NCBI RefSeq assembly: GCF_000166335.1
Contig: NC_014657.1
Span: 302,501-366,500 of the forward strand
Origin: Caldicellulosiruptor owensensis OL
Lineage (GTDB): Bacteria; Bacillota; Thermoanaerobacteria; Caldicellulosiruptorales; Caldicellulosiruptoraceae
Direction of reading: 5' to 3'
DNA length: 64,000 bases
Of this stretch, positions 19,620 to 29,222 are shown one piece after another. The notes beneath the pieces were generated by a model. That model was not told the DNA's origin. It worked only from the letters and a program-made list of their open reading frames with translations, and ran no database searches. Numbering within the stretch: position 1 is the stretch's first letter; each line of letters begins with the position of its first letter. A program made the position numbers and the translations under genes.

Positions 19620-20390
19620 ATGGTTGATGAAAAAAAAGTATTGGCAATAGATGATGAGAATATAGATAAACTTTTCGAAGAGTATCAAAAGACAAAAGAT
19701 GTTAAGCTCAGAAATGAACTTGTGAACAGGCACCTTTATATAGCTGAGATTATAGCAAAAAAGTTTGTCAACAGAGGAATAGACTATGATGACCTTTACC
19801 AGGTTGCATGCGTTGCACTAATAAATGCTGTGGAGAGGTTTGAACCTAACAAAGGTTATAAATTTACAAGTTTTGCAACTCCAACTATAATGGGAGAGAT
19901 AAAAAGATATTTCAGAGATAGAGCTTCAATCATCAGACTTCCAAGGAGAATCTACGAAACCTCTGCCAAGATAAAACTTGCAACAGAGGTGCTTTCTACA
20001 AAATTAAAAAGACCGCCGAAGGTAGAAGAGATTGCTCAGCATCTTAACATGAGCACAGAAGAAGTCTTGGAGGTAATGGAAGCATCAAATAGTTATCTTC
20101 CTCAGTCTTTGGACCAGACCATGTATGAGGATGAAGAGATGACGCTTGGAGATGTTCTTGGCAAGAGCGATGAGAGCATCTTACAGGTAGAAAATGTTGA
20201 AGCTGTAAAGAAGGCAATTGAAAGACTTTCACCTTTTGAGAGAGAGTTTCTTCAAAAGCGGTTTTTTGAAGAAAAGACTCAAAAGGAAATTGCAGAGGAG
20301 ATGAACGTTTCACAGATGTACATTTCACGGCTTGAAAAAAAGGTGTTAAAGAAATTGAAGGATTTCATTGAAGAGAAAAAAGAGGAATAA
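19620..20390 (+). CDS. Sigma-70 family sigma factor, SigB/SigF/SigG type
   Basis: The 256-residue sigma factor has region 2 (YIAEIIAKKFVNRGIDYDDL, then RFEPNKGYKFTSFATPTIMG and EIKRYFRD), region 3 (ASIIRLPRRIYETSAKIKLA) and region 4 (FEREFLQKRFFEEKTQKEIA, then SQMYISRLEKKVLKKLK). The architecture matches the SigB/F/G group, controlled by partner switching. It begins 4 nt after the anti-sigma gene, with coupled expression likely. Whether it acts in stress response or derives from the sporulation SigF cannot be told from sequence alone. Confidence 0.88.
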   Translation: MVDEKKVLAIDDENIDKLFEEYQKTKDVKLRNELVNRHLYIAEIIAKKFVNRGIDYDDLYQVACVALINAVERFEPNKGYKFTSFATPTIMGEIKRYFRDRASIIRLPRRIYETSAKIKLATEVLSTKLKRPPKVEEIAQHLNMSTEEVLEVMEASNSYLPQSLDQTMYEDEEMTLGDVLGKSDESILQVENVEAVKKAIERLSPFEREFLQKRFFEEKTQKEIAEEMNVSQMYISRLEKKVLKKLKDFIEEKKEE

Positions 20391-20400
20391 AAAAACATAC

Positions 20401-20452
20401 AAGACTGCCGTGGAGGACAAAACCCAATTTTTTCTGCGCGGCAGTCTTTTTT
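20401..20452 (+). terminator. Intrinsic terminator after the sigma operon
   Basis: AAGACTGCCG at 20401-20410 pairs with CGGCAGTCTT at 20439-20448, followed by a T run. Confidence 0.8.
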
Positions 20453-20549
20453 ATCTTCCTTTTTCTAAACATTTTCCAAAAAACGTGATATAATACCTTA
20501 TATAAATGCTGTGAAGAAATACAAATATTGAACAAAGGAGAGAACAGCA

Positions 20550-23500
20550 ATGTTAAAAAGATGGGGTAAGAGACTTTTTGCTTTTCTAACCTTACTGGGT
20601 TTTCTGTTAAGCTTTTTGATAAATACTTCATTTTCTCAAAACCTTTCTTACTATCAGCAGGCAGCACAGGTTTTAAAGCAAAAAGGAATAATGACAGGTG
20701 ACACAAAAGGAAATTTGAATCTTGACAAACCTCTCAAACGTTCAGAGATTTCTAAAATGATTATCATGCTGCTTGGCAAAAAGCCTTTAGCAGATTTTTA
20801 TGCAAATCAAAAAAGGTCTTCTTTTAAAGATATTAAGGCAGATTATTGGGGTCTTGGATACATAGAAGCTGCAAAAACAATAGGATTGATTGCAGGTTAT
20901 CCAGATGGAACTTTTAGACCAGAACAATATCTGAAGGTTGAAGAATTAACTGCGATAGTTGTTAGGGCTCTTGGTATAAAGGAATCAGAGCTCAAAGGCA
21001 AGTGGCCACTGAACTATATCCAGAAAGCATATTCGATGAACATTTTTTATGGGATAGAATCCGAAATTGAGATAGGAAAGCTTGTCACAAGAGGCCAGAC
21101 AGCAGCTATACTTTACAATGCGTTTTTAAACGAAAGCTTAAAAGCTACAAAGCCTGTCGGTATTGAAATAATTGACCTGCAAACTTTAAAGGTGACATTT
21201 GATAAGGAACTTTCTTCAATTGTTAAATCTGACTTTTCGTTTGATGGAGGACTTTCTGTTTTGGATGCAAAGTTTGCAGACTCAAGCAAAAAGGTTGTTG
21301 AGATAAAAACATCTGCTCAGCAAGAAGGGAAAGAATACACGCTTTTTTACAAAGGGCAAGCTACAACTTTGAAATTTAAGGCAAAAACAATACCTTTTTC
21401 ACTTGCAGAGGATATAAAAATTGAAAGTTTAAAGAAGGTGGATTTGAAGTTTACAAAACCGATTTCAAAGAGCCAGCAGGATAATCTGCCGATAAAAATC
21501 TATGTCAATGGCAAAGAAGTTACTGATGTGCAAAAGATTATTTCAGACTATTTTAAAACTGTAAGTATAATCTTTCAAGATAAATTAAATCAAACTGATA
21601 AACTGATGATTGAGATTTCAAACCTTTTTTCAGAGACAGGACAAAGTTTCAGCCTTAAAAAAGAACTAACAGTGATTGATGGTACTTTGCCAAAAGTTGT
21701 AGATTTTAAGGTTATCAACAGTAAAAAATTTAAAGTAATTTTTTCAGAACCTGTAAATATTGATTCTGCAAATGCTTACAAAATATGCGATTTATCTTCA
21801 GTTGGAGCATATATAAGAATTGATTCAAATTATGCGTATGCGAAAGTTATCCCAAAACATCAAGAGAATGCTGTTGATATTGAACTTTTATCTCCTCTTT
21901 CTGATGGGAATCATACAATTGAAATAACAGAAGCAAAAGACTTTGCAGGATATAAAATTCCTGATTTTAAAACCACATTTACAACAGTGCTTGAAAAAAA
22001 TCCACCAAAACTTATGTCTGTAGAGCTTGTTTCAAACAATCGAATTAGACTTATGTTTGACGAGGAAATAAAAAGCTTGGACGGTTTGATACCAACCGGT
22101 GAATATGAGGTTTATCAGGCCCAGGATAGTACCAACCACGCAATTGGGGCAAAAATAACACTTCTTCCGGATGAAAAAACAGTTGACATTCAGTTAAAGC
22201 CACAGTTAAAACTTGACAGCAGGGCGCTTGTTTCTTTTGAAGTACGGTTCCGCTACGTTGAAGACCTTCTGGGCAACAGGATATCAGATTGGGTATCAGT
22301 TGTAAGCAAAGCACAGGATGATACTACAAAACCAGCGGTAAAAAGCATTGAAGTATTGGATGGGAATATAATTAAAGTAACATTTACCGAAAATGTAGAT
22401 GCAAATGGTAAGGTCCAAAGTTTTTCTTTACTTTCAGAAGGTAGCACACAAATAATAGAATCTCAGGCGAAAAGTGTAAAGCAATTAAAAGAAGAAGATA
22501 ATTCTGTGTTTACGGTTGAGTTTTTGGCACTTGCCTCAATAAATGGTGGAAAGTATAGTTTGAAGATTTCAGGTATTTGTGATACGTCTGTAAGAGAAAA
22601 TGTTATGGACACCAGTATTTATTCAATAGATGCACAAGACACGCTTGCACCAACTATCACTGCTGCAATTGCCAGGTATGATTCTTCTTCAGATGTGGAC
22701 AAAATAGATATATTTTTCTCAGAACCTATGGATATTGAAAAACTGAAGAATTTGAGCAGTTATTTTGTAGGAGCGTCGAGCGCAACAATTCCTCTTTCTA
22801 GTGTTAAAGGAGCGAAAATTGATTATATATCTCCAAACGGTGATAGAGTTACTCTTTTAATTCCCGGGGCCGACGATACAACACCTGGTAAGTGGAGTCA
22901 ATCTGGAGGTGTAGTAGATAAATTAGCAGCTCCTACTCTTACTGACAAGGCGGGCAATTTTATAGCAAATGCTACAATTGCAATGCCGGTTTCTGTGTCG
23001 GCAAACTTTAGAGGAATATCTGCACAAGATATAGAGGTTGTGGCACTGGATAAAAATACAATTGAGATAAGAGCTTTAAATGGGTACATCTTTTGGTCAT
23101 TTGACCCTGCAGCAATAATGTTCAGAAATGCATATTCAACGTCAAGTTTAAATGGGAATCCTGACAATGACAAAATAGTCAGTCTTGGAATTATAAATTA
23201 TACAATTTCTCAGGACAAGAAGGTAGTTACTTTAAAGACCTCAGTTTCTTTAACGTCAAGTGCTATGGCTGATACAAATGATTCCGGACAGGATGTAGAA
23301 CCACTGAAAATATTTACGGTAAATTCGAATATAAAAGACCAATTTGAACAGAGCCTTGTAATTTCACCCACGCTTGATATAAGTTTTTATCCTTCAATAT
23401 TGTTAAAGGACAAGATTTCTCCACAGCAGACCGGTGTTTCGGTTGGAAGTGGTAATCAGTCAGACACAATAGCTATTACATTCGATGAGCCAGTTTTTGC

Positions 23501-24023
23501 TCTGTCGGGTATAAATAACACAGTGCTGGCTGCAGGAATTGAGCTAAAGGTTGGAAATATTACTTTGATTCCTGACGTTGATTATACAGCTTATATTCAA
23601 AACGGCATACTTTATGTCAAGATAAAAAAACCGGGTATTGTAGATAGCAAGGTAAGTGTAGAGATAAAAAGACCAGATTTAATAGTAGATAGTAATGGGA
23701 ATCCAGCTTCTGTATTGAAAGCTCAAACTGTTGACCATGTGACAGAGAGAACTTCACCTGATGTTATAGCAGAATTTTCTTTGACAGATACAAGAAAAGT
23801 CAAGCTCACATTTTCTGAACCTATGGATGCTTCAACACTAATTGCTCAAAACTTCTCATGTGTTGCAGGAGGCAGTATTGTAAGCTTTGTAAAGTCTTCT
23901 GATAACAGAGTTGTTGAAATTACATTCACAAACCCGCTTCCGTCAGGAAGCATTGTAAATATATCACCAAATGTAAAGGACTTGGCAGGAAATTCGGTGT
24001 CAGTCCAAGCGGTGAGAAAATAA
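20550..24023 (+). CDS. SLH-domain cell-surface protein with repeated Ig-like (SbsA/Big_5 type) modules
   Basis: The 1157-residue protein has a signal peptide (basic start, hydrophobic core residues ~10-27, ending near SFS). Three SLH-like modules follow at about 30-215 (ILxxKGIMTGD..., FKDIKADYWGLGYIEAAKTI with GYPDGTFRPE, WPLNYIQKAYSMN), which attach to pyruvylated wall polysaccharide. The rest consists of repeated beta-sandwich modules marked by KVTFTEN, IFFSEPMD, ITFDEPV and KLTFSEPMD, typical of bacterial surface Ig-like repeats. No enzyme domain is seen; it is probably a structural surface-layer or adhesion protein. AAAGGAGAG precedes the ATG at the usual distance. Confidence 0.85.
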   Translation: MLKRWGKRLFAFLTLLGFLLSFLINTSFSQNLSYYQQAAQVLKQKGIMTGDTKGNLNLDKPLKRSEISKMIIMLLGKKPLADFYANQKRSSFKDIKADYWGLGYIEAAKTIGLIAGYPDGTFRPEQYLKVEELTAIVVRALGIKESELKGKWPLNYIQKAYSMNIFYGIESEIEIGKLVTRGQTAAILYNAFLNESLKATKPVGIEIIDLQTLKVTFDKELSSIVKSDFSFDGGLSVLDAKFADSSKKVVEIKTSAQQEGKEYTLFYKGQATTLKFKAKTIPFSLAEDIKIESLKKVDLKFTKPISKSQQDNLPIKIYVNGKEVTDVQKIISDYFKTVSIIFQDKLNQTDKLMIEISNLFSETGQSFSLKKELTVIDGTLPKVVDFKVINSKKFKVIFSEPVNIDSANAYKICDLSSVGAYIRIDSNYAYAKVIPKHQENAVDIELLSPLSDGNHTIEITEAKDFAGYKIPDFKTTFTTVLEKNPPKLMSVELVSNNRIRLMFDEEIKSLDGLIPTGEYEVYQAQDSTNHAIGAKITLLPDEKTVDIQLKPQLKLDSRALVSFEVRFRYVEDLLGNRISDWVSVVSKAQDDTTKPAVKSIEVLDGNIIKVTFTENVDANGKVQSFSLLSEGSTQIIESQAKSVKQLKEEDNSVFTVEFLALASINGGKYSLKISGICDTSVRENVMDTSIYSIDAQDTLAPTITAAIARYDSSSDVDKIDIFFSEPMDIEKLKNLSSYFVGASSATIPLSSVKGAKIDYISPNGDRVTLLIPGADDTTPGKWSQSGGVVDKLAAPTLTDKAGNFIANATIAMPVSVSANFRGISAQDIEVVALDKNTIEIRALNGYIFWSFDPAAIMFRNAYSTSSLNGNPDNDKIVSLGIINYTISQDKKVVTLKTSVSLTSSAMADTNDSGQDVEPLKIFTVNSNIKDQFEQSLVISPTLDISFYPSILLKDKISPQQTGVSVGSGNQSDTIAITFDEPVFALSGINNTVLAAGIELKVGNITLIPDVDYTAYIQNGILYVKIKKPGIVDSKVSVEIKRPDLIVDSNGNPASVLKAQTVDHVTERTSPDVIAEFSLTDTRKVKLTFSEPMDASTLIAQNFSCVAGGSIVSFVKSSDNRVVEITFTNPLPSGSIVNISPNVKDLAGNSVSVQAVRK

Positions 24024-24246
24024 GGTGAAAATGTGGTGTAAAATAATTGCGATATTTTATTAATGTTGATTGAAGTTACTATTGTGAGTATTTAAAAAAG
24101 TGATATAATAACATTAAAGAATTAAATAAAAGAATCTCTGGATGATATAATGAAGACAGTTTGTTTAAAAAGAGGCTGTGGTTTGAGTTTTTGAACAGCA
24201 GCCTCTTAAATTTTTTAATACTTCTATAAAAAGGGGAGATTGTAAT
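24024..24246. other. Intergenic region between surface protein and queD
   Basis: This AT-rich 223-nt spacer contains a TATAAT-like element near 24102 and the hairpin at 24170-24215. A short untranslated RNA or attenuated leader for queD is possible, but I find no recognisable preQ1 or tetrahydrofolate riboswitch core. Confidence 0.4.
24170..24215 (+). terminator. Intrinsic terminator or leader attenuator before queD
   Basis: AAGAGGCTG at 24170-24178 pairs with CAGCCTCTT at 24199-24207, followed by a weak T run (AAATTTTTT). It sits 32 nt before queD and about 150 nt after the surface-protein stop, so it may be the late terminator of that gene or an attenuator. Confidence 0.65.
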
Positions 24247-24609
24247 ATGCTTCTCAAAAAAACCTTCAAATTTGATGCGGCGCATAATCTCACAAAGTAC
24301 AATGGAAAATGTGAAAACCTTCACGGGCACACATACAAGCTTGTTGTGACAGTGGAAGGAAAACCTGATAACCAGGACATGGTGATAGACTTTGTGCTTT
24401 TAAAGAAGATTGTACAGAATGAGGTGATTGACATCTTAGACCATGCATATATAAACGACATAATAGAAAATCCTACTGCTGAGAACATCGCAAAATGGAT
24501 ATGGGGAAAACTCAGCAAAAAAATAGAAGAACAAGGCTGCAGACTTTATGAAATTGAAGTGTGGGAGACAGAGGACAGTAGCGTCATATACAGGGGTGAA
24601 GATGAATGA
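24247..24609 (+). CDS. queD: 6-carboxy-5,6,7,8-tetrahydropterin synthase QueD
   Basis: The 120-residue enzyme of the 6-pyruvoyltetrahydropterin synthase family converts 7,8-dihydroneopterin triphosphate to 6-carboxytetrahydropterin, an early step to queuosine. Zinc histidines are seen in FDAAHNL and in CENLHGHTYKL; the C-x3-HGH cysteine is present, typical of QueD rather than the folate-type PTPS-III. The catalytic DHAYIND segment is near residue 60, and the binding Glu is in EVWETEDSS near the end. It overlaps folE2 by 4 nt, whose product supplies the substrate. Confidence 0.88.
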   Translation: MLLKKTFKFDAAHNLTKYNGKCENLHGHTYKLVVTVEGKPDNQDMVIDFVLLKKIVQNEVIDILDHAYINDIIENPTAENIAKWIWGKLSKKIEEQGCRLYEIEVWETEDSSVIYRGEDE

Positions 24610-25376
24610 TTGATGTTCAGAGCCAGAAAGACCAGAGAGGGATTTCCATCCAGAAGGTAGGGATAAAAGACCTAAATTGGCCAATTGTTGTAATGGATAG
24701 AGAAAACAAAACTCAGATAACAATTGCAAAAATCACCGCTGCAGCAGAGCTAAAAGGGGATATCAGAGGCACGCATATGTCCAGGTTTATAGAAGCTATA
24801 GATGAGCTGAAAGTTGTGGGACCTAAGGAGATAGAAAGGCTTTTGGATAGAATAAAAGAAAAGCTGAATTCAGAGAAAGCCTATATAAGGTTTGATTTTC
24901 CTTACTTTATCAACAAAAGAACACCTGTAACAGGAACGCTTTCTCCACTTAAAGTTGACTGCTTTTTCGAAGCAGAAAAAGACAGCAAATTTGACCTTAA
25001 AGTAGGCGTGGTTGTTCCAGTTCACACTCTGTGTCCATGCTCAAAAGAAATTTCAGAGTATGGAGCTCACAACCAGAGAGCTTATGTGACAATAGAGGTA
25101 AAGATGAGAAAATTTATGTGGATTGAAGAGCTTGTTGAGATTGCAGAATCTTCTGCATCATGCCCTCTTTATTCTATTTTAAAAAGACCTGACGAGAAAT
25201 GGGTAACAGAGAGAGCTTACCAGAACCCTCGCTTTGTTGAAGACCTTTTGAGAGAGGTTGTTTTAAAAATAAAGGAAGATGGACGAATTAAATGGTATAA
25301 GGTTTTTGTTGAGTCAATTGAGAGCATTCACAACCATAACGCTTTTGCGTATATTGAAGGTGAAATAACAAAATGA
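24606..25376 (+). CDS. folE2: GTP cyclohydrolase FolE2 (type IB)
   Basis: The 256-residue enzyme hydrolyses GTP to 7,8-dihydroneopterin triphosphate. Family features include the N-terminal DVQSQKDQRGISIQKVGIKD, GTHMSRFIEAID around residue 57, the metal-binding cysteine region VHTLCPCSKEISEYGAHNQR around residues 138-157, and the HNHNAFAYIEG end. FolE2 works with various metals and often replaces zinc-dependent FolE1 under zinc limitation (family knowledge). The overlap with queD indicates a joint operon feeding queuosine and possibly folate synthesis. Confidence 0.92.
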   Translation: MIDVQSQKDQRGISIQKVGIKDLNWPIVVMDRENKTQITIAKITAAAELKGDIRGTHMSRFIEAIDELKVVGPKEIERLLDRIKEKLNSEKAYIRFDFPYFINKRTPVTGTLSPLKVDCFFEAEKDSKFDLKVGVVVPVHTLCPCSKEISEYGAHNQRAYVTIEVKMRKFMWIEELVEIAESSASCPLYSILKRPDEKWVTERAYQNPRFVEDLLREVVLKIKEDGRIKWYKVFVESIESIHNHNAFAYIEGEITK

Positions 25377-25438
25377 TACAATTAAAGTAACAATCTGCTT
25401 TAAAAAAGCGAGGGAAGGTTTTTAAAAAACCGAGTGTT

Positions 25439-26878
25439 ATGAAAATAAAGATTTATACAAAAAGGCTTGGGATAAGCATTGCAGCATTTGTATTTGGAAT
25501 TTTGTTTATAATCCTTTTAATCAGAAATTTTACAATCAAAAATACACCAACCCAAAATGACAACATAACCTATATAAAAAATATGTTTGAACTGAAAAAT
25601 GCAAAGCTTGTTGAAGACAACATTGTCATCGAGAAGTTACCAGACGATACCTTTATGTTCAAGTATCTTTTTGAAGACTCAAAATCAAAATATGAAGTAT
25701 ACATGAAAGAAAACCAATCAATAGTTTATTTTAAAAAATTTACTCCTTCCGACATTATTAACAGATTTTCAATAAGTGATGTGAAGACAAAAGCTTTCAA
25801 GCTTTTATATAAGCTCGCGCCTTATACAAAAGGAAATGTTGATATTGAGGTGGCTTCATCGCAAAATGCCTACGTTTGTGTTTTTAATCGATATGAAGGC
25901 GACAAAAAGGTTTTAGGAAACTGGGCAACGGTTGTACTTAACAAAGATAACGGAGAACTTTTGGAGTTTAGCATAAACTGGCATCAAGATATTAACTTTA
26001 GGAATGCAGGCAAAAAAGGCGACGAAGAGAGTAAAATCTTAAGTAGCATAAAGGTTGTACCTGTTTTGAGCTCGGATTCTTTTTTAAAGTATACCACAGT
26101 GAACAATGTCCTTGGATTAAAAGATGTCTATTACGATTTTGTTGATGGCAAGGTGTATCCACAGATTAATCTACCTACAAACACTTTAAATATCGGGGAT
26201 TATAATAACTATGTTGAGTACGCTCAAAAAAAAGCACAGGCTGAATATGTAAAGTTGAAATTTGGAAAGATTTTAAATCTGCTTTCTTCCCAGGCAAGAC
26301 GTCTTCCTTTTTCTTCGTCCGAGTTTAGTATTTCTTCCAGCGGTGAATACTTATATACCAAGAAAAGTATTTTTGGTACTGTAAAGATAACTGCTGATAA
26401 GTACGGAAATATCTTAAAAGCTATGGCAGATTTGAAACCATCTGATGAGATAAAAAAAGTTGAGTCTAAGGTTTTAAATGATAGAGCAGAACAGATTATG
26501 CAGGCGCTTGCTGGGAAATATGTTGTTGCAAAATCTTATATATTCGAAAATGACAATCAGCACACTGTAAGTTACAAGCTCTATATAGGGAATGCCTACA
26601 TAATGAATGGGAAACTTGAAATTACATTTGATAAACTTTCTGGAGAAGTATTAAGACTTGATTTTGATTTGGGCATAAGACCAGAGTTTATGGAAAAGGT
26701 GAAAACTCTAAAAAGTCCATCCGAATATATGAATCTCATAAAATCAAGTGGTTTTGAAGAAGTTTATGTTCTGACAAAAGATTATGGGAAGGTCTACCTT
26801 TATCAAAAACCTGTTGAAGCGCACTTAGCGTTAAAGCCCAGGTTTGATATGACATATCTCATGCATGCAACAAAATAA
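25439..26878 (+). CDS. YcdB/YcdC-like membrane-anchored protein
   Basis: The 479-residue protein has one N-terminal transmembrane segment (residues ~10-29) and a large extracytoplasmic part. Two related beta-rich sections, each containing a line such as VVLNKDNGELLEFSINW or ITFDKLSGEVLRLDFDL, resemble PepSY/YcdB-type repeats. Function is unknown; PepSY-like domains are often linked to inhibition of secreted peptidases. It stands between folE2 and an amidohydrolase gene, with short spacers and its own ribosome site. Confidence 0.6.
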   Translation: MKIKIYTKRLGISIAAFVFGILFIILLIRNFTIKNTPTQNDNITYIKNMFELKNAKLVEDNIVIEKLPDDTFMFKYLFEDSKSKYEVYMKENQSIVYFKKFTPSDIINRFSISDVKTKAFKLLYKLAPYTKGNVDIEVASSQNAYVCVFNRYEGDKKVLGNWATVVLNKDNGELLEFSINWHQDINFRNAGKKGDEESKILSSIKVVPVLSSDSFLKYTTVNNVLGLKDVYYDFVDGKVYPQINLPTNTLNIGDYNNYVEYAQKKAQAEYVKLKFGKILNLLSSQARRLPFSSSEFSISSSGEYLYTKKSIFGTVKITADKYGNILKAMADLKPSDEIKKVESKVLNDRAEQIMQALAGKYVVAKSYIFENDNQHTVSYKLYIGNAYIMNGKLEITFDKLSGEVLRLDFDLGIRPEFMEKVKTLKSPSEYMNLIKSSGFEEVYVLTKDYGKVYLYQKPVEAHLALKPRFDMTYLMHATK

Positions 26879-26913
26879 AATCACAGTTATTTTTTGAGGG
26901 GGACGGCAAAGTT

Positions 26914-28083
26914 ATGCAGAGCATTTTGATAAAAAATGCCAAGATATATACTATGGACGAAAAAGGTATTATTGAAAAAGGAGATATGCTCATCAAAGAT
27001 GGCAAGATATCAATGATTGATAACAATATAAATGAAGATGCAGATTACATAATAGATGCAACAGGCAGGCTTGTCTTTCCAGGGTTTATAGATGCGCACT
27101 CACATATAGGGATGTGGGAAGATTCTTTGGGGTTTGAAGGAGCTGATGGGAACGAAGACTCAGACCCAGTTACGCCACACCTTAGAGCAATTGATGCTAT
27201 AAATCCGTTTGACAGAAGTTTTGAAGAGGCAATTGAAGGTGGCGTTACCTGTGTTGCAACAGGACCGGGAAGTGCCAATGTGATAGGCGGTCAGTTTTGT
27301 GTCATCAAGACGTTTGGTAAGAGAGTTGACAAAATGGTTGTAAAAGAACCTGCTGCAATGAAGGTTGCATTTGGGGAAAACCCAAAAAGCGTGTATCATG
27401 AAAAACACCAGATGCCTCAAACACGCATGGCAACTGCTGCAATCTTAAGAGAAGCACTTTTTAAAGCAAGAGAGTACTTAAATAAAAAGCTTGAAGCTCA
27501 GCAGGATGAAGAGAAAGATATGCCAGAGTTTGATATGAAAAGTGAAAGCCTTATAAAGGTTTTGACAAAAGAAATTCCGCTCAAAGCGCATGCTCACAGG
27601 GCAGATGACATATTCACAGCAATAAGGATTGCCAAAGAATTTGATGTAAATCTCACCCTTGACCATGTCACAGACGGATATTTGATTGTAGATGAGCTAA
27701 AACAAGAAAATGTTCCATGCATTGTTGGACCAAACCTTACTGATAGGTCAAAGGTTGAGCTCAAAAACCTTGATTTTAAAAATCCAGGCATACTTTCTAA
27801 AGAAGGCATTCTTGTTGCTATCATGACAGACCATCCTGTCATTCCGCAAAAATATCTTGTGCTATGTAGCGCGCTTGCATGCAAAAGCGGAATGGACGAG
27901 ATAGACGCTCTAAAAGCAATTACTATAAACCCTGCAAAGATTTTAGGGATTGATAACAGAGTTGGAAGTTTAAAAGAAGGCAAAGATGCTGATATTGTAA
28001 TATACAAGGGTCATCCTTTTGACATATTTTCTGAGGTTGAATATGTTTTAATTGATGGCAAAGTTGTATATCATCGCAAATAA
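26914..28083 (+). CDS. Amidohydrolase family protein (imidazolonepropionase-like)
   Basis: The 389-residue metal-dependent hydrolase belongs to the amidohydrolase superfamily. The N-terminal beta-sandwich precedes VFPGFIDAHSHIGMWED, with the HxH metal pair near residue 65. Further ligands are in PLKAHAHRADDI and TLDHVTDG, and the catalytic Asp is in MTDHPV. The end NPAKILGIDNRVGSLKEGKDADIV is characteristic. It resembles enzymes annotated as imidazolonepropionase-like, but no histidine-degradation genes are nearby, so the substrate is open. GAGGGGG precedes the ATG. Confidence 0.82.
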   Translation: MQSILIKNAKIYTMDEKGIIEKGDMLIKDGKISMIDNNINEDADYIIDATGRLVFPGFIDAHSHIGMWEDSLGFEGADGNEDSDPVTPHLRAIDAINPFDRSFEEAIEGGVTCVATGPGSANVIGGQFCVIKTFGKRVDKMVVKEPAAMKVAFGENPKSVYHEKHQMPQTRMATAAILREALFKAREYLNKKLEAQQDEEKDMPEFDMKSESLIKVLTKEIPLKAHAHRADDIFTAIRIAKEFDVNLTLDHVTDGYLIVDELKQENVPCIVGPNLTDRSKVELKNLDFKNPGILSKEGILVAIMTDHPVIPQKYLVLCSALACKSGMDEIDALKAITINPAKILGIDNRVGSLKEGKDADIVIYKGHPFDIFSEVEYVLIDGKVVYHRK

Positions 28084-28102
28084 AAAGGGGAAATTATGAA
28101 AA

Positions 28103-28576
28103 ATGAAGGAGATAATGTCTTATTCGTATGATGAGACAGTATCGATTGGTTATAAAATTGGGAAAAATCTTTTCAAAGGTGCTATTGTTACCTTAGAAGG
28201 TGATCTTGGTAGCGGAAAAACCGCACTGACAAGGGGGATAGCCAAGGCTTTTGGGATTGAAGATATTTCAAGTCCGACATTTACCATATTTCATGTGTAT
28301 GAAGGGAAAGATGGCATTTTGGTTTATCATTTTGACATTTACAGGATTGAAGAGACAGAGCTTGAGGATATAGGATATGAAGAGTACTTTTATGGTGATG
28401 GTATAGTGATAATTGAGTGGGCTGATAAATTGAAGATGCTTTATCCCAAAGAATGCTTAAAAGTTTGTTTTCAAAGGATAGATGAAAATATGCGAAAGAT
28501 AGTGATAACCGGTATTGGGGAAAGGTACAAAAAAGTTGAGGATGTGATAGAGAAAGATGAAGATATTGGCGATTGA
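28103..28576 (+). CDS. tsaE: tRNA threonylcarbamoyladenosine biosynthesis ATPase TsaE
   Basis: The 157-residue protein has a Walker A motif LEGDLGSGKTALTRGIAKA around residues 31-49 and the family segment ISSPTFTIFHVYEG, then HFDIYRIE and VIIEWADKL. TsaE is the ATPase that supports TsaB-TsaD in making t6A37 of ANN-decoding tRNAs. The downstream order tsaE-tsaB-rimI with overlaps is the common Bacillota arrangement. The start is ATG 28103; a nearer ATG at 28115 sits only 3 nt after GGAG. Confidence 0.93.
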   Translation: MKEIMSYSYDETVSIGYKIGKNLFKGAIVTLEGDLGSGKTALTRGIAKAFGIEDISSPTFTIFHVYEGKDGILVYHFDIYRIEETELEDIGYEEYFYGDGIVIIEWADKLKMLYPKECLKVCFQRIDENMRKIVITGIGERYKKVEDVIEKDEDIGD

Positions 28577-29222
28577 GACATCCGGCAAGGTTGCAAGTGC
28601 TGCTTTGCTGGAAGATTGCAAGGTAATTTCTGAGATAGTTCTTAACACAAAACTTGTTCACTCTGTGATGTTAATTGATTTAATTGACCAGGTATTAAAA
28701 AATGCTTCGAGCAAAATAGAAGATGTTGACCTATTTGCGGTATCAATAGGCCCTGGTTCTTTTACCGGGCTCAGAATAGGTGTTTCAACAATAAAAGGTT
28801 TTTGCTATGCCACTTCAAAACCCTGTGTAGGTGTTGATACTTTGAAAGCTCTTTGCTATAACTTCTGGGCTTGTTCAGATTTTCTAATGCCCATTTTGGA
28901 TGCAAAGTCGCAAAAGGTATTTACTGGAATTTTCAGATTCGAGGAGGGCAAGCTCAAAACATATCATCCAACTTCGATACTTGATATCGAAGAAGCAAAA
29001 GAGCTTGCAAAAAAGTATAACCCTATTTTGCTGGGTGAGGGTTTGGATGTTTATGATTTTTCTCAATTCAAGGTTTCACCTAAGTTTTTGCAGTATCAAA
29101 AAGCGTCAAATGTTGGATTATTAGGTTATGAACTTGCCCAAGAAGGAAAAGTTATTTCTCATTTTGACCTTGTACCAGTTTACCTTAAAAAATCCTACGC
29201 GGAAAGGGATTTGGGTACATGA
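28557..29222 (+). CDS. tsaB: tRNA threonylcarbamoyladenosine biosynthesis protein TsaB
   Basis: The 221-residue protein has an ASKHA-fold N-terminus (MKILAIETSGKVASAALLED), the signature VSIGPGSFTGLRIGVSTIKG around residues 62-81, and MPILDAKSQKVFTGIF. TsaB is the non-catalytic partner of TsaD in t6A synthesis. It overlaps tsaE by 20 nt and rimI by 4 nt. Confidence 0.93.
   Translation: MKILAIETSGKVASAALLEDCKVISEIVLNTKLVHSVMLIDLIDQVLKNASSKIEDVDLFAVSIGPGSFTGLRIGVSTIKGFCYATSKPCVGVDTLKALCYNFWACSDFLMPILDAKSQKVFTGIFRFEEGKLKTYHPTSILDIEEAKELAKKYNPILLGEGLDVYDFSQFKVSPKFLQYQKASNVGLLGYELAQEGKVISHFDLVPVYLKKSYAERDLGT

Noticed and set aside
24024-24246. Possible preQ1 or tetrahydrofolate riboswitch before queD-folE2
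   Set aside because: Neither the compact preQ1-I core nor the tetrahydrofolate aptamer pattern was found; only a terminator-like hairpin is present.
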